A stretch of 64,000 nucleotides of DNA, taken from contig NZ_JAKEDT010000005.1 of the NCBI RefSeq assembly GCF_021462525.1, positions 23,086 through 87,085 on the forward strand, in the 5' to 3' direction. Below are positions 19,348 through 27,642 of this stretch, piece by piece. The notes under the pieces were generated by a model that saw only the letters and a list, made by a program, of their open reading frames with translations, did no database searches and was not told the DNA's origin. Every line of letters starts with the position of its first letter. Within the stretch, counting starts at the first letter, position 1. The DNA is from Thermus caliditerrae. GTDB lineage: Bacteria > Deinococcota > Deinococci > Deinococcales > Thermaceae. The translations under genes and the position numbers were made by a program.

Positions 19348-20934
19348 ATGTGGTGGAAGGAAGCGGTCATTTACCAGGTCTACCCCCGGAGCTTTCAGGA
19401 CAGCAACGGGGACGGCATCGGGGACCTCGAGGGCATCCGCAGGCGGCTTCCCTACCTGAAGTCCCTGGGGGTGGACGCCATCTGGCTTTCCCCCTTCTAC
19501 AAAAGCCCCATGAAGGACTTTGGCTACGACGTGGCCGACTACACCGACGTGGACCCCATCTTCGGCACCCTGGCTGACTTTGACCGCCTCCTCCAGGAGG
19601 CCCACGGCCAGGGCCTCCGTCTCCTCATCGACCTGGTGCCCAACCACACCTCCAGCGAGCACCCCTGGTTCTTGGAGTCGCGGAGCTCCCGGGAAAGCCC
19701 CAAGCGGGACTGGTACGTCTGGGCCGACCCCGCCCCCCATGGCGGCCCCCCCAACAACTGGCAGAGCTTCTTCGGCGGTCCCGCCTGGACCCTGGACGAG
19801 AAGACCGGCCAGTACTACCTGCACCAGTTCCTGCCCGAGCAGCCCGATCTCAACTGGCGCAACCCCGAGGTGCGCCAGGCCATTTACGAGGCCATGCGCT
19901 TCTGGCTCCGGCGGGGGGTGGACGGCTTCCGGGTGGACGTGCTTTGGCTCCTCGCCGAGGACTTCCTCCTCAGGGACGAGCCCGGCAACCCCGACTGGCG
20001 CCCGGGGATGTGGGACCGGGGCCGCCACCTGCACCTCTACACCGAGGATCAGCCGGAGACCTACGCCTACGTGCGGGAGATGCGCCAGGTGCTGGACGAG
20101 TTCTCCGAGCCTGGGCGGGAGCGGGTCATGGTGGGGGAGATCTACCTGCCCTACCCCCAGCTGGTGCGCTACTACCAGGCAGGCTGCCACCTGCCCTTCA
20201 ACTTCCACCTCATCTTCCGGGGGCTCACGGATTGGCGCCCCGAGAACATCGCCCGCATCGTGGAGGAATACGAGGGCCTCCTCACCCGCTGGGACTGGCC
20301 CAACTGGGTCCTGGGCAACCACGACCAGCCCCGGCTGGCCTCCCGCCTGGGGGAGGCCCAGGCCCGGGTGGCGGCCATGCTCCTCTTCACCCTGCGGGGC
20401 ACCCCCACCTGGTACTACGGGGACGAGCTGGCCCTGCCCAACGGGGAGATTCCCCCGGAAAGGGTCCAAGACCCCGCCGCCCTCCGGCAGAAGGGTCGCA
20501 AGGCCGAGCACGGCCTGCCCCCAGGCCGCGACCCGGAGCGCACCCCCATGCCCTGGGACACCTCCCCCTTCGCGGGTTTTTCCACCGTTGAGCCCTGGCT
20601 TCCCTTAAACCCCGACTGGCCTGTCCGCAACGTGGCCGCCCAAGAGCAAGACCCCCGCTCCATGCTCCAGCTGGTGCGCCGCCTCATCGCCTTACGGAAG
20701 GACCGGGAACTTCTTTACGGGGCCTACCGCACCTACCGGGCGCAAGGCGGGGTCTACGCCTACCTGCGGGGGAAGGGCTGGCTGGCGGCCCTGAACTTCA
20801 CCGACAAGGAGAAGGTTCTGCCCCTGCCCCGGGGCGGGGAGGTGGTCCTCTCCACCCACCTGGACCGGGAGGAGAGGGTGGGGGAAAGCCTCGCCCTGCG
20901 CCCGGACGAGGGGGTGGTGGTGCGGCTTGGCTAG
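19348..20934 (+). CDS. Alpha-glucosidase, glycoside hydrolase family 13
   Basis: 528-residue cytoplasmic GH13 oligo-1,6/alpha-1,4-glucosidase, close to the known Thermus alpha-glucosidase in length and sequence. Catalytic triad: nucleophile Asp197 (DGFRVDV), acid/base Glu264 (VGEIYLP) and Asp326 (LGNHDQPR). DLVPNHTS is conserved region I. An oddity is RTPMPWD where family members usually have RTPMQWD. TAGACT lies six bases before the ATG. No sugar transporter is adjacent, so it is a single-gene unit. Confidence 0.95.
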   Translation: MWWKEAVIYQVYPRSFQDSNGDGIGDLEGIRRRLPYLKSLGVDAIWLSPFYKSPMKDFGYDVADYTDVDPIFGTLADFDRLLQEAHGQGLRLLIDLVPNHTSSEHPWFLESRSSRESPKRDWYVWADPAPHGGPPNNWQSFFGGPAWTLDEKTGQYYLHQFLPEQPDLNWRNPEVRQAIYEAMRFWLRRGVDGFRVDVLWLLAEDFLLRDEPGNPDWRPGMWDRGRHLHLYTEDQPETYAYVREMRQVLDEFSEPGRERVMVGEIYLPYPQLVRYYQAGCHLPFNFHLIFRGLTDWRPENIARIVEEYEGLLTRWDWPNWVLGNHDQPRLASRLGEAQARVAAMLLFTLRGTPTWYYGDELALPNGEIPPERVQDPAALRQKGRKAEHGLPPGRDPERTPMPWDTSPFAGFSTVEPWLPLNPDWPVRNVAAQEQDPRSMLQLVRRLIALRKDRELLYGAYRTYRAQGGVYAYLRGKGWLAALNFTDKEKVLPLPRGGEVVLSTHLDREERVGESLALRPDEGVVVRLG

Positions 20935-21050
20935 GGGGGCGGCGAAGCCCTGGGTTTTCCGCTTGCTTGGCCCGCCCACCCCGTCTGGTTGGCCCGGTTC
21001 CTCGAGGTTCTCGGGGTGCGCATAGAGGGGGTGTAGGGTGAAAACGCGCG

Positions 21051-21074
21051 GGGCCAGGCCCTAGGGCCTGGCCC
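21051..21074. terminator. Bidirectional terminator between alpha-glucosidase and tRNA-Leu
   Basis: A 24-base perfect palindrome (GGGCCAGGCCCT and its complement). On the minus strand it follows the tRNA-Leu 3' end by four bases and is followed by CGCGCGTTTT. The stretch 20935-21050 otherwise holds no recognisable gene. Confidence 0.7.
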
Positions 21075-21077
21075 TTC

Positions 21078-21164
21078 TGGTGCCGGGGGCGGGACTCGAA
21101 CCCGCACGTCCTTGCGGACAGCAGATTTTGAGTCTGCCGCGTCTACCGGTTCCGCCACCCCGGC
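21078..21164 (-). tRNA. tRNA-Leu (CAA anticodon)
   Basis: Minus-strand cloverleaf with acceptor GCCGGGG/CCCCGGC, anticodon stem GCAGA/TCTGC, loop CTCAAAA (anticodon CAA, decoding UUG), a class II long variable arm and T-arm GCGGG/CCCGC. CCA is encoded. The first 22 bases overlap the end of the lnt coding sequence on the same strand. Confidence 0.95.
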
Positions 21165-22474
21165 GCGCGCATCCTAAGGATAAGGCCGAGAAGAAGAAGC
21201 GTCAACGCCAGGCCCACCGCCCAGTTCCCGAAGCGCACGTAAGGGGTCTTCCCCTCCCGGAAGGCGAAGGGGGCCAGGAGGTAGCCCTCCCGGTGAGGGG
21301 GGATCTGGGCCACCACCCGCCCCAGGGGGTCGATGCTGGCGGTAATCCCATCGTTTCCCGCCCGTAGGAGCCAGCGCCCGGTTTCCACCGCCCGCAGGCG
21401 CCCTAAGGCAAAGTGCTGCCTTCCCCCAAAGGAGGGCCCGTACCAGGCGTCGTTGGTGAGGAGGACCAGGACCTCGGCCCCTTCCCGCGCCAGGGTCCGG
21501 GCCACGGAGGGGAAGACGGACTCGTAGCAGATCATGACCCCGTAAGGCCCGATGGGGGCCAGGCGGGTTCCGGGGGTGCGGTCCCCCAGGTCGCCCAGGC
21601 CGAAGGCCTGGAAAAAGAAGGCGTAAACCCCGCCCAGGGCCTCGCGGAAGGGGAAGCGCTCCCCGAAGGGGACGAGGCGCACCTTGTCGTAGTGGCCTAA
21701 CACCTGGCCTTCCCGGTACAAGACCGCCCGGTTGGGCCCGTACAGGTTCACGCCGGTAAGGAGGGAGCGGCCCGCCAGCACCTCTCGGGCTTCCTCGGGA
21801 ACCTGCCAGACCGCCGTCTCCGGCCAGACCACCAACCAAGCCTCGGGGTAGCGGGCGAGGCCTTCCCGGGTGAGGCGCAGGTAGACCTCCTGCCCCAGAT
21901 CTCCCCCCACCTTGGCCAGGGGGTTGACGTTGCCCTGGACCAAGAGGGCCTGCGTTTTGCCTGGCGCGGGGGGAAGGGGCAGGAGCCAAAGGAGAGCCCA
22001 GGGCACAAGGAGCCAGTAGCGCCCCCTGGTCAGGCCCCAGGCTAGGAGGAGGACCACCAGGGACAGGAGGTAGACCCCGCCCCAGGCGGCCAAAACCCGC
22101 CCAGGGGCTTCCACCAGGGCGTAGCCCAGAAACCCCCAGGGGAAGGCCAGGTCGCCTTGCTCCGTAAGCCACTCCAGCACCACCCAGCCGCCCACCCGCA
22201 GGAGGGGGGTGGGGGTGAGGGCGAAGAGGAGACCAAAGGTGAAGGCCTTGAGGAGGACCAGGGGCAGGAAGGGTAAGGCTCCCAGGGGACCAAAGAGTAC
22301 GGCGAAGCTCTGGGGAAGCCAGACCAGGTGCAGGGTCCAAAACCCTAGCCCCGCCAGGAAGCCTGTGCGGAACCCTCCCCGCAGGAGAAAGGCCAGAACC
22401 AGGGGGGCCAGAAAGCCCAGGGGGAAGGGGGGCAGGGTGAGGGCTAGGGCGAAGCCTAAGGCCAGGGGCCGCAC
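21143..22474 (-). CDS. lnt: Apolipoprotein N-acyltransferase
   Basis: 443 residues: about six N-terminal membrane helices, then a nitrilase-like domain. The catalytic triad is visible as a Glu in PFGERFPFREAL, a Lys in HYDKVRLVPFGE and a Cys in MICYESVFP, with VWPETAVW preceding. Transfers an acyl chain to the N-terminal Cys of lipoproteins, which indicates a diderm envelope. Start GTG with TATGGT six bases upstream. Its stop lies inside tRNA-Leu on the same strand. Confidence 0.93.
   Translation of the reverse strand: MRPLALGFALALTLPPFPLGFLAPLVLAFLLRGGFRTGFLAGLGFWTLHLVWLPQSFAVLFGPLGALPFLPLVLLKAFTFGLLFALTPTPLLRVGGWVVLEWLTEQGDLAFPWGFLGYALVEAPGRVLAAWGGVYLLSLVVLLLAWGLTRGRYWLLVPWALLWLLPLPPAPGKTQALLVQGNVNPLAKVGGDLGQEVYLRLTREGLARYPEAWLVVWPETAVWQVPEEAREVLAGRSLLTGVNLYGPNRAVLYREGQVLGHYDKVRLVPFGERFPFREALGGVYAFFFQAFGLGDLGDRTPGTRLAPIGPYGVMICYESVFPSVARTLAREGAEVLVLLTNDAWYGPSFGGRQHFALGRLRAVETGRWLLRAGNDGITASIDPLGRVVAQIPPHREGYLLAPFAFREGKTPYVRFGNWAVGLALTLLLLGLILRMRAPGWRNR
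21177..21205 (-). promoter_or_regulatory. tRNA-Leu promoter inside lnt
   Basis: Minus-strand -35 TTGACG (21200-21205), 17-base spacer and -10 TATCCT (21177-21182) lie wholly within the last codons of lnt, ending 12 bases before the tRNA. Confidence 0.7.
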
Positions 22475-22541
22475 CCCTTTACCATAAGGGGCGGCGGTTG
22501 CTTTTCACAGGGTTTTCCCGGGCAGGGGAGAGAATAGGAGC

Positions 22542-23246
22542 ATGCGCTTGGGCGTCCTCTCCGACATCCACGCCAACCTGCCCGCCCTCGAGGCGGCCCT
22601 CGAGGCCCTGCGGCAGGAGAGCGTGGATGAGGTTCTGGTCCTGGGGGATGTGGTGGCCTACGGTCCCCACCCCAAGCAGGTCATCGCCCGGCTTTGGAAG
22701 GAGGGCTTTCCCGTCATCGCCGGGGCGTGGGACCTGCGGGTGGCCTACCCTCTGCCCGGCACCCTGCCCGAAGGGGTGGGGAAGGCCACCTTGGAATGGA
22801 CCCGGTCCCAACTTTCAGAAAGGGAGCTCAACTACCTCCGCTCCCTAAGGCTTTCCCACCGGAAAGTTTACGGGGAAAACCGGCTGGTGGCCTTCCACGG
22901 CACCCCTGGCAACCCCGAGAAACACCTGGACCTCCTGGGCCCTGCCAACCAGCTCCTGCCCCATCTGGAGCGCTACGGTGCCGCTACCCTCCTCCTGGGA
23001 GGCCGGCACCTTCCCCTATCCCGCCGGGTGGGCCTGGGCCTGGTGGCGGATCCGGGAAGCGTGGGCCTCTCCTTGAGTGGGGAACCCGGAGCCGACGCCA
23101 TGGTCCTGGACACGGAGACCCTCGAGGTCCGCTTCCTCAAGGTACCCTACGACCTAGGCCCCCTCATCTTTGACCTCAGGGCCTGGGGGCTCCCCCCGGT
23201 TCTGGAGAAGGTCTACCGCACCGGGCGCTTCCCCGAGCAAGGCTAG
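22542..23246 (+). CDS. Calcineurin-like metallophosphoesterase with altered metal ligands
   Basis: 234 residues with the YfcE/MPE layout: Asp8 and His10 (SDIHAN), Asp36 (LGDVVAYGP), His119 (FHGTP). Two canonical motifs are changed: GNxD is GAWD (Asn to Ala62) and GHxH is GGRH (first His missing at 154). Single-metal or lost activity is possible. GAGAAT and AGGAG lie just before the ATG. The last 93 bases overlap the convergent queG gene. Confidence 0.8.
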   Translation: MRLGVLSDIHANLPALEAALEALRQESVDEVLVLGDVVAYGPHPKQVIARLWKEGFPVIAGAWDLRVAYPLPGTLPEGVGKATLEWTRSQLSERELNYLRSLRLSHRKVYGENRLVAFHGTPGNPEKHLDLLGPANQLLPHLERYGAATLLLGGRHLPLSRRVGLGLVADPGSVGLSLSGEPGADAMVLDTETLEVRFLKVPYDLGPLIFDLRAWGLPPVLEKVYRTGRFPEQG

Positions 23247-24302
23247 GGCCTCGGCCCGCACCTGGGGGTCGGGGTCCTGCCGGAAGGCTTCAACCCCCAG
23301 GCCGGCCTGGTGGAGGGCGTGGAGGGCGGTGCGCCGCACCAGGGGGTTGGGGTCCTTGGCCGCTTCCCGCATCAGGCCCTCCCCCAGGCCCAGGTTGCTG
23401 AGGACGATGAGGGCGTTGCGGGCCATGCGGGCCCTCCCTGGGCGGGCGAAGGCGGTGCCCCTGTACTTCCTTTGGAAAGCATGCCCGGAAAGGCGGAAGA
23501 AATCGGTGAGGTCAGGGTGGGCCAGCTCAGGCTCGGGGCGGAAGCCCCGCCAGACCTTGCCGAACCGCCCCCAGGGGCACACCTCCGTGCACCCGTCGCA
23601 CCCGAGGAGCCACTCCCCCATTCCCCGCCACAGGGCCGGGGGGATGAAGTCCCGGTGCTCCACCGTGAGGTAGCTCACGCAACGCCGGGCGTCCAGGGTG
23701 CCATCCCCCAGGAGGGCCCCCGTGGGGCAGGCCGCCAGGCAACGGGTGCACCGCCCACAGCGGTTGGGGTGCCGAGGAATAGCTTCCACCTCCAAGGAAG
23801 TGAGGAGCACGCCGATAAAGGCGTGCACGCCGAAAGCCGGGGAGAGGAACATCCCGCTTTTTCCAATCCAGCCCACCCCAGTTAGGACTGCCAGGGTGCG
23901 CTCGGGGAGGGGTCCGTGGTCCACGTAGCCCTTGGCGGGGAGCCCCAGGGCCTGCGCCAGGGCCTCGAGGCGCCTCAGCTCCTCCCCCAGGAGGAGGTGG
24001 TAGTCCCGCACCCAGGCGTAGCGAGCCACCCGGCCCACCCGGAGGCCTCCTGGGGGCGCTCCGGGGTCCTCGTAGGCGTAGGGGGCGAGGAGGAGGAGGG
24101 CGCTCCTTGGCCAGGGGAAGCGCCTTTGGGGGTGGAAGCGCTCCGCCACCCCCCGTTCCAGGTAGGCCATCCCCCCGTGCCGCCCTTCCGCCAGCCAGCG
24201 GCGGAAGCGGGCCTCGGCCCCGGCCATGGGTTCCAGGGGAGCCCAGGCCACCTCCAGGCCCCGCTCCCGTGCGGCTTCCTCCAGGAGGGCCTTGGGGTCC
24301 AC
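23154..24302 (-). CDS. queG: Epoxyqueuosine reductase QueG
   Basis: 382-residue cobalamin- and iron-sulfur-dependent enzyme for the last step of queuosine synthesis in tRNA. The signature VDHGPLPERTLAVLTGVGWIGK (in part) and two 4Fe-4S ferredoxin motifs, CGRCTRCLAACP and CDGCTEVCPW, are intact, followed by a HEAT-like helical C-terminus typical of the longer family form. Start GTG with TAGGCT six bases upstream, divergent from hom. Its C-terminal 31 codons run antisense to the end of the phosphoesterase gene. Confidence 0.94.
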   Translation of the reverse strand: MDPKALLEEAARERGLEVAWAPLEPMAGAEARFRRWLAEGRHGGMAYLERGVAERFHPQRRFPWPRSALLLLAPYAYEDPGAPPGGLRVGRVARYAWVRDYHLLLGEELRRLEALAQALGLPAKGYVDHGPLPERTLAVLTGVGWIGKSGMFLSPAFGVHAFIGVLLTSLEVEAIPRHPNRCGRCTRCLAACPTGALLGDGTLDARRCVSYLTVEHRDFIPPALWRGMGEWLLGCDGCTEVCPWGRFGKVWRGFRPEPELAHPDLTDFFRLSGHAFQRKYRGTAFARPGRARMARNALIVLSNLGLGEGLMREAAKDPNPLVRRTALHALHQAGLGVEAFRQDPDPQVRAEALALLGEAPGAVDLLQNRGEPPGPEVKDEGA

Positions 24303-24347
24303 CTTCCTAGCCTAAACCCCGAGGGTAGGGGAGGGGCCACCTCTCCG

Positions 24348-24353
24348 TATAAT
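24348..24353 (+). promoter_or_regulatory. Leaderless -10 box of hom
   Basis: Consensus TATAAT seven bases before the ATG of hom; no clear -35. Confidence 0.65.
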
Positions 24354-24360
24354 CTCCCCC

Positions 24361-25359
24361 ATGGAAACCCTAAGGATCGCCCTCTTGGGAGGCGGCACCG
24401 TGGGAAGCGCGTTTTACGGGCTGGTCCAGGAGCGCCTTTCGGACTTCCACGCCCTGGGTTTTTCTCCCCGCTTTCTGGGGGTTTTGGTGCGGGATCCCGC
24501 CAAGCCCCGTCCCATTCCGGCAGAACTCCTCCGGCTAGAGCCCCCGGACCTCCTGGAGGCGGACGTGGTGGTGGAGGCCATGGGCGGGGTGGGGGCGCCC
24601 TTGGGGCTGGTCCTTCCCGCCCTCGAGGCCGGCATCCCCCTCATCACCGCCAACAAGGCCCTTCTGGCGGAGGCTTGGGACAAGCTCCGCCCCTTCGCCG
24701 AGGAGGGGCTCATCTACCACGAGGCTAGCGTCATGGCCGGCACCCCAGCCCTTTCCTTTTTGGAAACCCTTAGGGGAAGCCAGCTTCTGGAGCTCCACGG
24801 CATCCTGAACGGCACCACCCTCTTCATCCTGCAGGAGATGGAGAAGGGGCGCACCTACCAGGAGGCCCTCCTCGAGGCCCAGCGCTTGGGCTACGCCGAA
24901 GCCGACCCCACCCTGGACGTGGAGGGTATAGATGCCGCCCACAAGCTCACCCTTCTCGCTAGGCTGCTCGTGGACCCTGGTTTCCCCTTCCCCGAGGTGC
25001 GGGCCAAGGGCATAAGCGGCCTCACCCCGGAAGCCCTGAAAGGGGCAGAGGCCCAAGGGAAAAGGGTGCGCCTCTTGGCCAGCCTCTACGGGCAAGGAGG
25101 CCGCTGGCGGGCGGAGGTGGCTCCGAGGCGCCTCCCCCAGGACCACCCCCTGGCCCAGGCCCGGGGGAACGCCCTCCTCGTGCGGGCGCACCCCTTGGGC
25201 GAGGTCTTCGTCACCGGACCTGGAGCCGGGGGCGACGCCACGGCCAGCGGCCTCCTCGCCGACCTCTTCCGCCTCCTTTCCGGGGCCCCCGGCCACCTGC
25301 CCGCTCCCCAGGCCAAGGCCCCCCTGGCGGAGGGAAGCCCCTTCCCCGAGGTAGAATGA
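24361..25359 (+). CDS. hom: Homoserine dehydrogenase
   Basis: 332-residue NAD(P)-dependent enzyme reducing aspartate semialdehyde to homoserine for threonine and methionine. N-terminal Rossmann motif LLGGGTVGSA, then NKALLAE, HEASVMAGTP and NGTTLFIL, with the catalytic segment YAEADPTLDVEGIDAAHKL. There is no C-terminal ACT domain, so it belongs to the short form and is probably not inhibited by threonine through ACT. Upstream of a Uma2 gene and thrC in one run; thrB is not in the window. Confidence 0.96.
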   Translation: METLRIALLGGGTVGSAFYGLVQERLSDFHALGFSPRFLGVLVRDPAKPRPIPAELLRLEPPDLLEADVVVEAMGGVGAPLGLVLPALEAGIPLITANKALLAEAWDKLRPFAEEGLIYHEASVMAGTPALSFLETLRGSQLLELHGILNGTTLFILQEMEKGRTYQEALLEAQRLGYAEADPTLDVEGIDAAHKLTLLARLLVDPGFPFPEVRAKGISGLTPEALKGAEAQGKRVRLLASLYGQGGRWRAEVAPRRLPQDHPLAQARGNALLVRAHPLGEVFVTGPGAGGDATASGLLADLFRLLSGAPGHLPAPQAKAPLAEGSPFPEVE

Positions 25360-25363
25360 GGGC

Positions 25364-25924
25364 GTGCCTGTCCTGGACCTCCTGCGCCCGGTGAGCGATG
25401 AGGAGCTCTGGGCCCTTTCGGAGCGCAACCCCGGCTGGCAGTTTGAGCGCGGGGCCGATGGGAGGCTTCTCGTGTCCCCCACGGGCGGCGAAGGCGGCAG
25501 GATGGGCGCGGCGGTGCTGGGCCAGCTCTACCGCTGGAACGAGGCCCAGTCCCTGGGGGTGGTCTTTGACGCTTCCACGGGCTTTAAGCTGCCCGACGGC
25601 TCCGTCCTCTCCCCCGATGCGGCCTTCGTGCGCAAGGAGCGCTGGCTGGCCCTCACCCCGGAGGAGCGGGAAGGGTTTCCTCCCTTGGCCCCCGATGCCG
25701 CCTTCGAGGTTCGTTCCCGGAGCCAAAGCCTGGAGGAGCTTCGGGAAAAAGCGGCCCTTTACCTGAAAAATGGAGTGGGTCTGGTGGTCCTCCTGGACCC
25801 TTACGCTCACCGGGTGGAGGTGTATCGGAAGGAGGGGGTGACCTCCTACCAGGACCAGGAGGCGGTGTCCTTGGACCCCGAGCTTCCCGGCTTCCAGCTT
25901 CTGACCCGGGGGCTTTTCCTCTAG
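25364..25924 (+). CDS. Uma2-family restriction-endonuclease-like protein
   Basis: 186-residue PD-(D/E)XK-fold protein of the Uma2/DUF820 family. Features: GWQFERGADGRLLVSPTGGEGG near the start, LSPDAAFV, then APDAAFEVRSRSQSLEELREKAALYLKNGV (in part) with the catalytic E and a DPYAHRVEVYR strand. Members are abundant in cyanobacteria, Deinococcus and Thermus and their role is unclear. GTG start with TAGAAT six bases upstream, overlapping the hom stop. It is lodged between two threonine genes. Confidence 0.85.
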   Translation: MPVLDLLRPVSDEELWALSERNPGWQFERGADGRLLVSPTGGEGGRMGAAVLGQLYRWNEAQSLGVVFDASTGFKLPDGSVLSPDAAFVRKERWLALTPEEREGFPPLAPDAAFEVRSRSQSLEELREKAALYLKNGVGLVVLLDPYAHRVEVYRKEGVTSYQDQEAVSLDPELPGFQLLTRGLFL

Positions 25925-25963
25925 CCCTTGACGCCCTCCCGCCCTTGGGGGAAGCATATGGCC

Positions 25964-27019
25964 ATGCGCCTGCCCCTCATGGAGCGTTACCGCGCCCACC
26001 TGCCGGTTTCCCTAAACACCCCGGTGGTCTCCCTCCTGGAGGGCTCCACCCCCCTCATCCCCCTGAAGGGCCCTGAGGAAGCCAGGAGGAAGGGCATCCG
26101 CCTCTACGCCAAGTTCGAGGGCCTGAACCCCACGGGAAGCTTCAAGGACCGGGGCATGACCCTGGCCGTGTCCAAGGCGGTGGAGGCGGGGGCCAAGGCG
26201 GTGGCGGCTGCCAGCACGGGAAACACCGCCGCCTCTGCCGCCGCCTACGCCGCCCGCGCGGGGATAAGGGCCATCGTGGTCCTGCCCGCAGGGTACGTGG
26301 CCTTGGGCAAGGTGGCCCAGAGCCTGGTCCATGGGGCCAGGATCATCCAAATAGAGGGCAACTTCGACCAGGCCTTAGCTCTTACCAAGGCCCTCACCGA
26401 GGCCTACCCCGTGGCCTTGGTGAACTCCTTGAACCCCTACCGCCTGGAAGGGCAGAAGACCCTGGCCTTTGAAGTGGTGGACGAGCTGGGGGAGGCCCCC
26501 CACTACCATGCCCTCCCCGTGGGCAACGCCGGCAACATCACCGCCCACTGGATGGGGTACAAGGAGTATTTCGCCCTAGGGAGGTCCACCAGGCTCCCCA
26601 AAATGCTGGGCTTCCAGGCGGCGGGCGCTGCTCCCTTGGTCCTGGGGCGGCCCGTGGAGAAGCCGGAAACCCTGGCCACCGCCATCCGCATCGGCAACCC
26701 CGCCAGCTGGCAAGGGGCCATGCGGGCCAAGGAGGAGTCGGGGGGGCTTATAGAGGCGGTGACGGACGAGGAGATCCTCCTCGCCTACCGCTACCTGGCC
26801 CAGGAGGAGGGGATTTTCTGCGAGCCCGCCAGCGCCGCCGCCATGGCCGGGGTGTGGAAGCTCCTTAGGGAGGAGCGCCTGGAGCCGGAAACCCAGGTGG
26901 TCCTCACCCTCACGGGCCACGGCCTGAAGGACCCGGCCACCGCGGAAAAGGTGGCGGGGCTTCTCCCCCCTGTGCCCGCCACCCTCGAGGCCGTGGCCAA
27001 GGCGGCGGGGCTTTCGTGA
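25964..27019 (+). CDS. thrC: Threonine synthase
   Basis: 351-residue PLP enzyme converting O-phosphohomoserine to threonine. PLP Lys lies in NPTGSFKDRGM; phosphate-binding loop PVGNAGNIT; substrate contacts in STGNTAAS. The start MRLPLMERY gives the length I recall for T. thermophilus threonine synthase; an ATG six bases upstream (25958) is also in frame. GGGGGAAG at about 25947-25954 is better spaced for 25964. Short bacterial form without an N-terminal extension. Confidence 0.95.
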   Translation: MRLPLMERYRAHLPVSLNTPVVSLLEGSTPLIPLKGPEEARRKGIRLYAKFEGLNPTGSFKDRGMTLAVSKAVEAGAKAVAAASTGNTAASAAAYAARAGIRAIVVLPAGYVALGKVAQSLVHGARIIQIEGNFDQALALTKALTEAYPVALVNSLNPYRLEGQKTLAFEVVDELGEAPHYHALPVGNAGNITAHWMGYKEYFALGRSTRLPKMLGFQAAGAAPLVLGRPVEKPETLATAIRIGNPASWQGAMRAKEESGGLIEAVTDEEILLAYRYLAQEEGIFCEPASAAAMAGVWKLLREERLEPETQVVLTLTGHGLKDPATAEKVAGLLPPVPATLEAVAKAAGLS

Positions 27020-27031
27020 TAAGCTTGGGCC

Positions 27032-27346
27032 ATGGCAGAGGCCAAGGGTACGCGAAAAAAGCCTAAGGAGCCCTTTCCCGGAGCCTACTACCTGGCGGGG
27101 GCCATCACCCTCGCCCTCATGCTCCTCTTCATGGCCTTGGGGGCGAGCCTTCCCCCAGGGGTGGCCGGGTTTTTGGTGGCCTTTGTCCTGGGCCTCATGG
27201 TGAGCCCCCGGTACGTGCCCTTCTTCCTGGCCGCGGGGGTGTTCTCTGCGGTTTTGGGCTTTCTGGGGCGGGAACCCCAGGTGGCTTGGGGCGGGGTGGC
27301 CTTGGCCCTTTCCCAGCTTCTGGTGGGGCGCTTCGTCCGCGGCTGA
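27032..27346 (+). CDS. Small membrane protein of unknown function
   Basis: 104 residues with a basic N-terminus (KGTRKKPKEP) and three probable helices (about residues 20-40, 45-58 and 63-80 or beyond). I recognise no family. It starts 12 bases after thrC, with TAAGCT six bases before the ATG, and its TGA overlaps the ATG of the next membrane protein (TGATG), suggesting the two act together. Confidence 0.7.
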   Translation: MAEAKGTRKKPKEPFPGAYYLAGAITLALMLLFMALGASLPPGVAGFLVAFVLGLMVSPRYVPFFLAAGVFSAVLGFLGREPQVAWGGVALALSQLLVGRFVRG

Positions 27347-27642
27347 TGGAACCCAACCGCCTAGCCCAGGCCCTGGCCCTGATGGGGGTGGCCGCCTACG
27401 CCTTCTTCCTCTTCCTCCGCCCCAACCAGGCGGGGATGGCCTTGGCGGTGGGGCTCTTCGTGGGGGCCATGACCCTGGCCTACGGGGAGAAACCCTTCCC
27501 GGTGCCCTTCTTCTTGGGGCTTTACGCCCTTCTTCTCCTCCTCCAGCTTCTCTTCGGCCACCCCCTGCCCTTCCTCCTGGGGGGAGCTTTGGGGGCAGGT
27601 CTCCCTTACCTGGCCTACCGCCTGCGGAAGCCCGCCAGGTAG
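27346..27642 (+). CDS. Small membrane protein of unknown function
   Basis: 98 residues, almost entirely hydrophobic, with about four helices separated by short loops such as RPNQAG and YGEKPFPVP. The ATG overlaps the preceding stop by one base, so it is translationally coupled. Its last 28 bases are antisense to the end of the interrupted membrane gene. No family recognised. Confidence 0.7.
   Translation: MEPNRLAQALALMGVAAYAFFLFLRPNQAGMALAVGLFVGAMTLAYGEKPFPVPFFLGLYALLLLLQLLFGHPLPFLLGGALGAGLPYLAYRLRKPAR

Noticed and set aside
20935-21050. Possible short gene after alpha-glucosidase
   Set aside because: No frame with a start signal and plausible composition; only the palindromic terminator at 21051-21074 is supported.
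20931-21158. 75-codon frame across tRNA-Leu beginning MAEPVDAADSKS
   Set aside because: This peptide start is a common artefact of translating tRNA genes; the cloverleaf explains the sequence.
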